64,000 nt of DNA from Candidatus Accumulibacter similis (GTDB lineage: Bacteria; Pseudomonadota; Gammaproteobacteria; Burkholderiales; Rhodocyclaceae): contig CP054595.1 in assembly GCA_013347225.1 (NCBI GenBank), positions 4,770,415 through 4,834,414 of the forward strand, in the 5' to 3' direction. Positions within the stretch are counted from its first letter, which is position 1. Each line of letters opens with the position of its first letter. The notes below the pieces were generated by a model. That model had not been told where the DNA came from and searched no databases. It saw nothing but the letters and a program-made list of their open reading frames with translations. The position numbers and the translations under genes are program-made. This document shows, one piece after another, positions 40,101 through 48,367 of the stretch.

Positions 40101-41764
40101 CCGGGTGTTCCCGGCTGCTGCGGCGTTCCCGTTGTCGGGCCGCCGCCTTCGGGTTCGGCCGGCGCCGCATGCCAGCTCTCGCGCGGGACGACGACGTTGC
40201 TGGCCGGCTGGACAACGAAATGCGGCGACATGATCTGCACGCCGTAGGTATTGAACTGGTCCTGGATGTTGGCGTGCAGCGCGGAGAGCACCGGCACCCT
40301 CTCGAGCGGCTTGTCCATGTGTGCAAAAAGCTCGTATTCGACGTACCAGTCGGCGAGGCTGCGCTGGTAGACGAAGGGCTTCGGCAGCGCGCGCAGGCCG
40401 GGCGTCTGTTCGGCAGCGGCGATGAGCATCGCGTGCACCTGACGCCAGGGGGTATCGTAACCGATCGTCACCTTGGTCGACACCAGCGTCCCGCGCGCGC
40501 CCGCGAGGCGCGAGTAATTCTTGATCGGATTGCCGACGAGCACGGCGTTGGGGATCGTCACTTCCTCGTTGCGCATGTTGATGATCTTCGTCGACAGCGC
40601 GCCGACCTCGCTGACGACGCCGATGGTCTCGCCGATGTCGACGAAGTCGCCGACCGACAGCGCGCGCGAGTAGACGAGCACGAGGCCGCTCATCAACTGG
40701 TTGACGATGCCGGCCGAACCGAGCGTCAGCATGAAGCCGAACATCACCGACAGCCCCTTGAAGGCGTCGCTGTCGGACATCGGGATGAACGGATAGGCAA
40801 TCGCGATGCCGAGGCCCCAGACGATGATGGTGCAGATGCGATGGGTGGCGTTGACGGTTTCCGGATGCAGCCCATGCACCTGCACGCGTCCGGCCCTTGC
40901 CGCCTTGAAGAAGTTGCCGAGGGCGTCATTGAAGGCCTTCGTCAGGAAGAGGATGACGAGGGCGGTGGTCAGCGACGGGACTGCCTCGATGAAGCCGACG
41001 CCGATCGTCTCCATCAGGCCGAAGAGGAAGCTGGTCAGGCGGTCGCCGAGCGGCTCGGTAAGCGGGAAGAGTGCCAGGACGAAGGTCAGCCAGAGGTAGG
41101 CGACGCTGAGCCAGAGAAAGCCCATCAGCAGTTGTGCGATCCGCTGCACCAGCGCCCAGCCATGGCGGGCCCAGCGGAAGCTGCTCGACTCCGGATGCGC
41201 GTCGACGACCTTTGCGAAGTGGCGGACGATCAACGCGGTGGCGCGGCTGATCAGCCACAGCAGCAACAGGGCGATGGCGGTCGCCGCCAGCGACAGACCG
41301 ATGCCCTTGACGAGCACCATCGGCCGGCGCTGCTCGCTGACCGCCAGCAGCGCGGCACCGAGTTCGTCAGCGCTGCGACGCGCCACAGCGTCGAGCGACA
41401 TCTTCTCCTCGGGGTCGAGATCGCCCTCGACGATGCCGAAGAGGACCGCTTCGCCGATGTGCAGGCTGATGCCGCGCCGGTCTTCGACGGAGAACGGCGT
41501 CAGCTCGATCGGCTGCTGCATCTGCGCCGCCTGCAGGGCATCGATGCGCGCGAGCGCGCGCCGCACGCGATACTCCGGGCTGGCGCCGACGAAGGTCGCG
41601 CGAAAGGTGACGATCGGCCGGAAATGGTAGTGCAGGGTCGCCTCCGGCTGACGCACCTCGGCGGCGACGGCTGCGGCGGCCAGGCTGGCGATGAACATGC
41701 TGGCGACGAGCCAGAAGAGGGCGAAAGCGGCGCGAAACCGGCAGCGTAACGGCTTGGTGATCAT
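40097..41764 (-). CDS. MscS-family mechanosensitive ion channel
   Basis: A 555-residue protein with a signal-like N-terminus ('FALFWLVASMFIASLAAAAV'), a periplasmic region (about 37-145), four to five transmembrane segments and the MscS pore/beta domain ('GLSVMFGFMLTLGSAGIVNQ', 'LSVGDFVDIGETIGVVSEVG', 'MRNEEVTIPNAVLVGNPIKN', about 320-430). The C-terminal tail is Pro/Gly/Thr-rich. Larger than E. coli MscS, like the YbdG/YnaI group. It is coupled to the spermidine-synthase-like gene by a four-base overlap. Confidence 0.9.
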   Translation of the reverse strand: MITKPLRCRFRAAFALFWLVASMFIASLAAAAVAAEVRQPEATLHYHFRPIVTFRATFVGASPEYRVRRALARIDALQAAQMQQPIELTPFSVEDRRGISLHIGEAVLFGIVEGDLDPEEKMSLDAVARRSADELGAALLAVSEQRRPMVLVKGIGLSLAATAIALLLLWLISRATALIVRHFAKVVDAHPESSSFRWARHGWALVQRIAQLLMGFLWLSVAYLWLTFVLALFPLTEPLGDRLTSFLFGLMETIGVGFIEAVPSLTTALVILFLTKAFNDALGNFFKAARAGRVQVHGLHPETVNATHRICTIIVWGLGIAIAYPFIPMSDSDAFKGLSVMFGFMLTLGSAGIVNQLMSGLVLVYSRALSVGDFVDIGETIGVVSEVGALSTKIINMRNEEVTIPNAVLVGNPIKNYSRLAGARGTLVSTKVTIGYDTPWRQVHAMLIAAAEQTPGLRALPKPFVYQRSLADWYVEYELFAHMDKPLERVPVLSALHANIQDQFNTYGVQIMSPHFVVQPASNVVVPRESWHAAPAEPEGGGPTTGTPQQPGTPG

Positions 41765-41860
41765 GGCGAGATGAGGGTGACGGTCTGGACTGGGCTGCGA
41801 TTATAGCCCCTGCCCGCCAGGATGGCTTTGGCGCCCGCGCCGCTGGCCGCCGACCGGCTG

Positions 41861-43309
41861 TCAGGCCGTGCCGCCGACCGTCAGGCCGTCGATGCGCAAG
41901 GTCGGCTGGCCGACACCGACCGGCACGCTCTGCCCCTCCTTGCCGCAGGTGCCGACGCCCGGGTCGAGGCGCATGTCGTTGCCGATCATCGACACCTGCG
42001 TCATCGCCTGCGGGCCGCTGCCGATCAGGGTCGCGCCCTTGACCGGGGTGGTCACGCGACCGTTTTCGATCAGGTAGGCCTCGGACATCGAGAAGACGAA
42101 CTTGCCATTGGTGATGTCGACCTGCCCGCCGCCGAAATTGACCGCGTAGATGCCCTTCTTCACCGAGCGGATGATCTCTTCCGCACTGCACTCGCCATTG
42201 AGCATCGTGGTGTTGGTCATGCGCGGCAGCGGCAGGTGGGCAAAGGACTCGCGACGCCCGTTGCCGGTCGGCGCGACGCCCATCAGGCGCGCGTTGAGGC
42301 TGTCCTGCATGTAGCCCTGCAGGATGCCGTCCTCGATCAGCACCGTCCGCTGCGTCGGATTGCCTTCGTCGTCGATGTTCAGCGAACCGCGCCGTCCGGC
42401 AATCGTGCCGTCGTCGATCACCGTCACTCCCCGGGCGGCAACGCGGCTGCCGATGCGGCCGGCGAAGGTCGAACTGCCCTTGCGGTTGAAGTCGCCCTCG
42501 AGCCCGTGGCCGACCGCTTCGTGCAGCAGGATGCCGGGCCAGCCGGCACCGAGGACGACGGTCATCGTCCCGGCCGGCGCCGGTCGTGCCGCCAGGTTGG
42601 TCACCGCCTGATGCACGGCTTCGCGCGCGTAGTCCTGCAGCAAGGCATCGGTGAAGAATCCGTAGTCGCTGCGGCCGCCGCCACCCGCCGACCCCTGTTC
42701 GCGCTGCCCGCCCTGCTCGACGATGACCGTCAGGGAGACCCGCACCAGCGGCCGCACGTCGGCCGCCAGGCGACCGTCGCTGCCGGCGACCAGCACTACC
42801 TCGTACTCGCCGGCGAGGTGCGCCATGACCTGCGTCACGCGCCGGTCGGCGGCACGCGCCAGAGCTTCCAGCCGCTCCAGCAGGCTGACCTTGCTGGCCG
42901 CATCGAGTGAAGCCAGCGGGTCGTTCGGCAGGTAGAGGCGGTGCCCCGTGCTCCTCTTCGGTGCCGGCACGCGCCGTTCCTGCCCGGCGGCGGCAATCGC
43001 CCGCACGGCGGCGGCGGCATCGCCGAGCGCCTGGCTGCTGATGTCGTCGGAATAGGCGAAAGCGGTCTTCTCACCGGCCAGCGCCCGCACGCCGACGCCT
43101 TCGTCGATGCTGAAGCTGCCGCTCTTGACGATTCCCTCTTCGAGACTCCAGGCTTCGGAGCGGCTGTACTGGAAATAGAGATCGGCATGGTCGACCTGAT
43201 GCGCCATGATCTTGCCGAACACCGGCGTCAGATCGGCGACATCAAGGCCATAGGGAGTGAGCAGGGTCTTGCGTGCCTGCGCGAGGAGGGTCTGGGCCTT
43301 GGTGGTCAT
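41861..43309 (-). CDS. tldD: Metalloprotease TldD
   Basis: The TldD half of the TldD/TldE zinc protease, which trims peptides such as microcin precursors and antitoxins. 482 residues. The zinc motif is HEAVGHGLE (His263, Glu264, His268), with the further conserved GDFNRKGSSTFAGRIG and the C-terminal 'MIGNDMRLDPGVGTCGKEGQ', which supplies the third ligand. The start at MTTKAQTLL (43309) is chosen. TldE is not in the window. It follows the nitrilase gene closely on the same strand. Confidence 0.95.
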   Translation of the reverse strand: MTTKAQTLLAQARKTLLTPYGLDVADLTPVFGKIMAHQVDHADLYFQYSRSEAWSLEEGIVKSGSFSIDEGVGVRALAGEKTAFAYSDDISSQALGDAAAAVRAIAAAGQERRVPAPKRSTGHRLYLPNDPLASLDAASKVSLLERLEALARAADRRVTQVMAHLAGEYEVVLVAGSDGRLAADVRPLVRVSLTVIVEQGGQREQGSAGGGGRSDYGFFTDALLQDYAREAVHQAVTNLAARPAPAGTMTVVLGAGWPGILLHEAVGHGLEGDFNRKGSSTFAGRIGSRVAARGVTVIDDGTIAGRRGSLNIDDEGNPTQRTVLIEDGILQGYMQDSLNARLMGVAPTGNGRRESFAHLPLPRMTNTTMLNGECSAEEIIRSVKKGIYAVNFGGGQVDITNGKFVFSMSEAYLIENGRVTTPVKGATLIGSGPQAMTQVSMIGNDMRLDPGVGTCGKEGQSVPVGVGQPTLRIDGLTVGGTA

Positions 43310-43348
43310 TGAGTTTTCCTGTTTGTTGCGGTCTTCTGCCGCCGACAC

Positions 43349-44194
43349 CTACATGACACGATGCGCGAGCGCCGGCAGGCTGGCGCGGACTTCATCCAGT
43401 CGGCTCCGCTCGAGGTCGCCGATGACGATGCCGGGTCCCTTCTGCTTGCGGTCGAGGATCGTCCCCCAGGGGTCGACGAGCATGCTGTTGCCGTGTGTTT
43501 CGCGGCCGTTCTCGTGCCGGCCGCCCTGGGCGACCGCCAGCACGTAGCACTGGTTCTCGATCGCCCGCGCGCGCAGCAGAATCTCCCAGTGCGCACGGCC
43601 GGTCGTCTCGGTGAAGGCCGCCGGCACGACGATCAGGTCTGTGACACCGAGGGCGCGATAAAGCTCCGGAAAGCGCAGGTCGTAACAGATCGACAGACCG
43701 ACGCGGCCGAAGGGCGTGACGAAGGCGGCCGGCCGGCGGCCGGCCTCGATGGTCGTGCTCTCGTCGTAACGCTCGCTGCCCTGCTGGAAGCCGAAGAGGT
43801 GGATCTTGTCGTAGCGGGCGGCACGCCGCCCCTGCGGATCGTAGACCAGCGTCGAGTTGAGCACCTTGTCCGGACTGCCGGCGAGCAGCGGCAGCGAGCC
43901 GCCGATCAGCCAGACCGTGTGTTCGCGAGCACTGGCGGCAAGAAAATCCTGGATCGGGCCATGCCCGTCGGCCTCCCGCAGCCGCACCTTGTCGGCGTCG
44001 GTCATTCCCATGATGGCGAAGTACTCGGGCAGCGCCAGCAGTTCGGCGCCCTGCGCAACGGCCTCGCTGATCAGCGCCGCCGCCGTGCGCAGGTTCTCGT
44101 CGACGCGTGGCGTCGACACCATCTGCAGGGCGGCGACGCGCAGGACGCTGGTGGCTGGTGCGGCCGGCTGCCGCTCGTCGGGGCTTGGCTTCAT
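43349..44194 (-). CDS. Carbon-nitrogen hydrolase (nitrilase superfamily, Nit1-like)
   Basis: A 281-residue hydrolase with the Glu-Lys-Cys catalytic triad visible: Glu in 'ELLALPEYFAIMG', Lys in 'RYDKIHLFGF' and Cys170 in 'LSICYDLRFPELYR'. This subgroup includes deaminated-glutathione amidase (Nit1/YbeM type), a metabolite-repair enzyme, and that is the most likely activity. Start MKPSPDERQ at 44194. It lies between yhdP and tldD in a common proteobacterial order (yhdP-nit-tldD). Confidence 0.92.
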   Translation of the reverse strand: MKPSPDERQPAAPATSVLRVAALQMVSTPRVDENLRTAAALISEAVAQGAELLALPEYFAIMGMTDADKVRLREADGHGPIQDFLAASAREHTVWLIGGSLPLLAGSPDKVLNSTLVYDPQGRRAARYDKIHLFGFQQGSERYDESTTIEAGRRPAAFVTPFGRVGLSICYDLRFPELYRALGVTDLIVVPAAFTETTGRAHWEILLRARAIENQCYVLAVAQGGRHENGRETHGNSMLVDPWGTILDRKQKGPGIVIGDLERSRLDEVRASLPALAHRVM

Positions 44195-44225
44195 CGTTGG
44201 CTCCACTCGGCCGCATTGGCTTCGG

Positions 44226-47200
44226 TCATGGCGTCGTCCCGACGGCCGGCGGGCGCGAGAGGCGCTCGACCCTGGGGTCATCCCACTTGCCGGTGACCAG
44301 GTAGTCGAAACTGAAGGCCTTGCTCAGCGGCCCTTGCAGGATCTTGTCGGCGAGCAGCGTCGCGACGCCGGCCAGCGGGTTGATCACCGCCACACCGAGC
44401 GCCGCACTGCTGCCGAGGTCGGGCTGGACGCTGACTTCGAGACGCTGCGTTTCGTTCTTCAGGTCGGCTTCGCCGCTCATGACGACGCGTGCCGCAGGAC
44501 CGCTGATCTGCAGCCGATCGGTATGCATGACGCCGCTCCTGACGGTGATGCTGCCGTTGATGCTGTCGAAGGCGAAACCCTCGCTGAAGATGTCGCCGAA
44601 GTCGAAGGTGAAACGGCGCGGCAGCCCCTGCAGGCTGATCAGCCCGAGCAGCTTGCCGACACCGGGATCGACCTTGAGGAACTGCCCCTTGCTTGCCTCG
44701 ACCTGGATGTCGCCGGAGAGCGTCGCATAGTCCAGCTCTGCCGGGGCGCCGTTCCAGCCGATGCGGCCCTTCATGGCGGCCTTGCCGGCACGTACCGTAC
44801 CCCCGTAGCCGAGGCGGTCGAGCAGGCTGCCGACGTCGCTGCTCTCGAGCGTGAAGTCGAGCTGCGTCCGGTTGGCCGCACTGAGCTGCCATTGGCCGCT
44901 GCCGGACAGGCTGCCATGAGGGTTGCGCAGGTCGATCTTGTCCAGGCGCCAGATGCCGCCATCGTTGTGCGCCTGCACCTCGAGGCGTCCAAAGCGCTTC
45001 CGTCCAATGACGAAGTCGTCGATCACCACGTCCAGGGCGGGCAGCTCCTTGAGTGGCTCTGTGGCGGCGACGTCGCCTCGCACCCTGTCCGGGCGGCGCC
45101 ACTTGCGGAAGTGCGCCTTCAACCGGCCAGCGCCGCTGCCGTCCCACTGAAAGGTACCCGCTGCCTGGTCCGCTTCGACGTTGCCGCGCCAGCGCGTGGT
45201 GATGCCCGTGATGCCGACGCCGACGCCAGTGTAGGTCTGGCCGAGGACGACGAATTCGTCAGCCTTGACATCGACGGCGACGGGCAGGCCGGCGGCTCCG
45301 GCCTCGCTGCCCTTCCTGCCGCCGCCGATGAGCCTGTGCCAGTCGTCGAGGTCGATGCTGCGCGCGCTGATGCCGAGATTGAGCCCGCGCTCGGGCAGCG
45401 CAGCGGCCGGCCTGCCGACCATGACCATACCGCGCTCGACCTGCGCCTCGTTCCCCTGCTTGCGGCGAATCAGGTGCAGGTCGAGCACGTTGCCGAGGGA
45501 GGCTCGCACCTGCTCGCGGACGATGGCCTGGCCGCCGGCGGTCGCCGGCGCCGCTGGCAGCAGCCCGTTCTCGAAATGCAGCGGCATCGCTTCGCCGGCA
45601 GACTTGCCAAGCGGCGCCGGCAGGGTCGAGGTGACGCCAACCAGGTCGGAGTCCACCAGGACGTCGACATCGCGCTTGCGCACCCGGACCTCGGCGCGGT
45701 AGTTGGTGCCACCAGTGACGCCGGTGAGCAGCGGCGAGTCGATGTGCCGTCGCAGTTCATCAACGGCCAGCGAGCCACTGGCGATCACCCGCACCTTGCC
45801 GGCCTGCGGGCCACCCGTGATGCGCAGCGGACCACCGAACAGCCTGGCGTTGATCTCGGGAACGCGCAGCTCCTTTTCCGAGAACTGCAGCTGGCCCGTC
45901 ACCTGCTGCAGCGGCGGCAGTGCGGGATCGACGACGACCTCGTTCGCCTTGAAGGTGTAGGTGCCGTCGATCTTCGATTCACCAAGCCGCGCCTCCTCGA
46001 GCGGGATGAGCAGCGCGATCTCGAGCCGGCCCGTTCCCCGGGCACTCATCTTCTCGGTGAAATGGTCGATCTGCGCTGCCACCGGGCTCTGGTCGATGTA
46101 CTTGAGGAACTCGGCCGTCGCTCCGGCGACCTGTCCCTTGAGCTTGAGCGTGCTCACCGGCGCGTCGAAATCCGGGATCTCGGCGCGCGTCTGCGTCAGC
46201 GTCGCGCCGAGGATCGAGCCGCGACGCGCCTGTACCACCATGCCGTTCCCTTCGAAACGCAGGTCGGCATCGATGCCACTGATCGGCGGCCAGCCGGTAC
46301 CGTAGTCGAGGACGACATCCTGTGCCTTGACGGTGACCAGGAACTGTCCCTGCCTGCGGTCGAGGAAGGGGAAATTCGCCAGGTCGCCCTTGAGGATCAG
46401 CCTGGCCTCGCTGGCGCTCCCCTCCTTCAGCGCATCGCGCAGCCAGTGGCGGGCATCGACGTTGATCACCGCCGGCAGGTAGCGCCAGACTGCGGTCGCT
46501 TCAGCCCGCGTCAGCGCTGCCGTCAGGTCGATGCTGCCCGGTCCTCCGGGACTGCTGCGGTAGGTTCCCTGCGCCGAACCGGCGGCGTCGGCCCCGGCGA
46601 AGTCGAGGCGCGACAGTTCGGCCTCGAGCTGGCCCTGGGCGATCTTCCACTTCGCCTGCGCGTTCAGTGTTTCGAGGGCGATCGACGACTCGGGAAAGAC
46701 CTGCGGCAGCTCGACACGCACCTGTTGCGAACGCAGTTGCACGGCACCGCCCTTCTCGCTGGCGTCAAGCGAACCGGAAAGGCCGCTGACGCCGGGGAAC
46801 CGGTGTGCCGGCCGCAACGCCAGATTCGCGAACGAGCCCTGCAGCGAGTAGGCCTGCAACTCCTCGGCGCTGCCCCGCCAACTTGCACGCAGTTCGCCAA
46901 TGCGGCCGCGCGGCGCAAAGTCGTCGAGCAGGCGGCGCGATTGCGGGTCGAGCGGCAGGTAGGCGGCGAGTCCGCCGAAGGCACCGAGGTCCACCACGCT
47001 GGCGGTCGCACTGCCGCGCAGCGACGCGCCCGGCGGCTTCTCCTGCTGCCACTCGAGGTGGAAATCGGTCGGCTCGATGCGCAGTTCGGGCCCTTGCGCG
47101 GGCTGCCGGGATGCCGCGACGGCGGCGCTGTCGGCAACCGCCGGGGCCGCCAGCGACTGCGCGAGGAGTTCGACACGGCGGCCGTCGAGCCGCACGCCGC

Positions 47201-48182
47201 CGGGCAGGAACTGCGCCGCAATGCGACCGGAGAGCCGGTCCAGAGCCAGCTCCGGCAGGTTCTTTGCCAGCCGCAGATGGACGCTGGCGAGCGACAGGTC
47301 GGCGGTGAGTTCCTGCAGCGTCCCGGCGCCGAATCCGGCCCACGCCCGGATGGCACCGCGACCATGCGGCAGGGCGAAGGGGTAGTCGATCCAGGCTCGC
47401 CAGGCAGCGAGATCGATATGGTCGACCTGGACGAAGGCCTGCCCCTTCCAGCTCGCGGCGCTCTCGAGATCCCTGCCGCGGAAGTCGCCGCGCAGGTCGA
47501 TCGCCGACGCCAGCTCGGCCGGCGGCAGTGCGGTCAGTCCGAAGCGGTGCTGGCGGCCGTCGTTGTCGAGTGCCAGGTTGACGTTCTCGAGGATCAGCGG
47601 CGGGGCGTCGCGTCTGGCGTCCTCCCAGAGCACCGTTGCGCCACTGACGCGAATCTGCTTCTGTGCCAGCACCCAGTCGACAACACCGCCATCGCTGTCG
47701 TCCTCGGTGACGGCGATGCCGGCGATGAAGAAGCGACCATCGCGGTCACGCCGCAGGTGCAGTGTCGGTTCATCGATGCGCAGCAGGCGCAGGCGCAACT
47801 GCATTCGCGGCAGCGAGGACCACGACAGGACACTCTCGACGCGCGAGAAGGCCAATGCGGGCTGGCCCTGGGCGTCGGCGATGCGCACGTCGGAAAGGAC
47901 GAGATCGGGATTGAGTCCGGCCCAGTTCGCCTCGATGCCGCCGATGGCGACCGCAAGGCCGAGCGCCTCGCCGGCGGCGCGCTCGATCTCCGGCCGGTAG
48001 TTCTCGATGTTCGGCAGGATCAGGTAGCGCAGGCCGAGGACCAGCAGCACGAAGGCGAAGTAGAGCACGACGGCGGCCCGCAGGGCCCAGCGCCAGCCAG
48101 CGCGCACCGCCGGGTGCGAGACGAAGGGCACGAGACGGTGCAGGCGATGGTAGACCGCCGGGCGCAGTTCCTCCTGCCGCAT
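44226..48182 (-). CDS. yhdP: YhdP-family AsmA-like envelope protein
   Basis: A very large 1318-residue protein with one N-terminal transmembrane segment ('WALRAAVVLYFAFVLLVLGL', about 32-51) and a long beta-rich periplasmic region. It ends in AsmA-like C-terminal repeats ('SGAEDL'-style strands, e.g. 'RLQISGPAARVVMSGEADLK'). YhdP with TamB and YdbH moves phospholipid between inner and outer membranes in E. coli. ATG 48182 (MRQEELRPAVYHRLHRLV) is preferred to 48272, which would include the hairpin. Divergent from glnE; 31 bases upstream of the nitrilase gene. Confidence 0.92.
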   Translation of the reverse strand: MRQEELRPAVYHRLHRLVPFVSHPAVRAGWRWALRAAVVLYFAFVLLVLGLRYLILPNIENYRPEIERAAGEALGLAVAIGGIEANWAGLNPDLVLSDVRIADAQGQPALAFSRVESVLSWSSLPRMQLRLRLLRIDEPTLHLRRDRDGRFFIAGIAVTEDDSDGGVVDWVLAQKQIRVSGATVLWEDARRDAPPLILENVNLALDNDGRQHRFGLTALPPAELASAIDLRGDFRGRDLESAASWKGQAFVQVDHIDLAAWRAWIDYPFALPHGRGAIRAWAGFGAGTLQELTADLSLASVHLRLAKNLPELALDRLSGRIAAQFLPGGVRLDGRRVELLAQSLAAPAVADSAAVAASRQPAQGPELRIEPTDFHLEWQQEKPPGASLRGSATASVVDLGAFGGLAAYLPLDPQSRRLLDDFAPRGRIGELRASWRGSAEELQAYSLQGSFANLALRPAHRFPGVSGLSGSLDASEKGGAVQLRSQQVRVELPQVFPESSIALETLNAQAKWKIAQGQLEAELSRLDFAGADAAGSAQGTYRSSPGGPGSIDLTAALTRAEATAVWRYLPAVINVDARHWLRDALKEGSASEARLILKGDLANFPFLDRRQGQFLVTVKAQDVVLDYGTGWPPISGIDADLRFEGNGMVVQARRGSILGATLTQTRAEIPDFDAPVSTLKLKGQVAGATAEFLKYIDQSPVAAQIDHFTEKMSARGTGRLEIALLIPLEEARLGESKIDGTYTFKANEVVVDPALPPLQQVTGQLQFSEKELRVPEINARLFGGPLRITGGPQAGKVRVIASGSLAVDELRRHIDSPLLTGVTGGTNYRAEVRVRKRDVDVLVDSDLVGVTSTLPAPLGKSAGEAMPLHFENGLLPAAPATAGGQAIVREQVRASLGNVLDLHLIRRKQGNEAQVERGMVMVGRPAAALPERGLNLGISARSIDLDDWHRLIGGGRKGSEAGAAGLPVAVDVKADEFVVLGQTYTGVGVGITGITTRWRGNVEADQAAGTFQWDGSGAGRLKAHFRKWRRPDRVRGDVAATEPLKELPALDVVIDDFVIGRKRFGRLEVQAHNDGGIWRLDKIDLRNPHGSLSGSGQWQLSAANRTQLDFTLESSDVGSLLDRLGYGGTVRAGKAAMKGRIGWNGAPAELDYATLSGDIQVEASKGQFLKVDPGVGKLLGLISLQGLPRRFTFDFGDIFSEGFAFDSINGSITVRSGVMHTDRLQISGPAARVVMSGEADLKNETQRLEVSVQPDLGSSAALGVAVINPLAGVATLLADKILQGPLSKAFSFDYLVTGKWDDPRVERLSRPPAVGTTP

Positions 48183-48255
48183 CAGAACGGGCCAGCGCTG
48201 AGAGACTTTTGCCAACAGTCGGTGCGCGTCACTAGAATGTCGGGGTACCCGGTCG

Positions 48256-48293
48256 AATTGGCGGATCGCCAACGCATTGGCGATCCGCCAATT
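48256..48293. repeat. Perfect hairpin (17-bp stem, 4-base loop) between yhdP and glnE
   Basis: AATTGGCGGATCGCCAA - CGCA - TTGGCGATCCGCCAATT is fully complementary (arms 48256-48272 and 48277-48293). It lies midway between the divergent starts of yhdP (48182) and glnE (48368), with no T-run, so it is not a terminator for either gene. Confidence 0.9.
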
Positions 48294-48367
48294 GTAACGG
48301 CTTTGCCGCCGTGCTTCAGCGCCCTTGGCACGGCACCCGCTCCGGCTCGAGACAAGATGAAGAGGCC

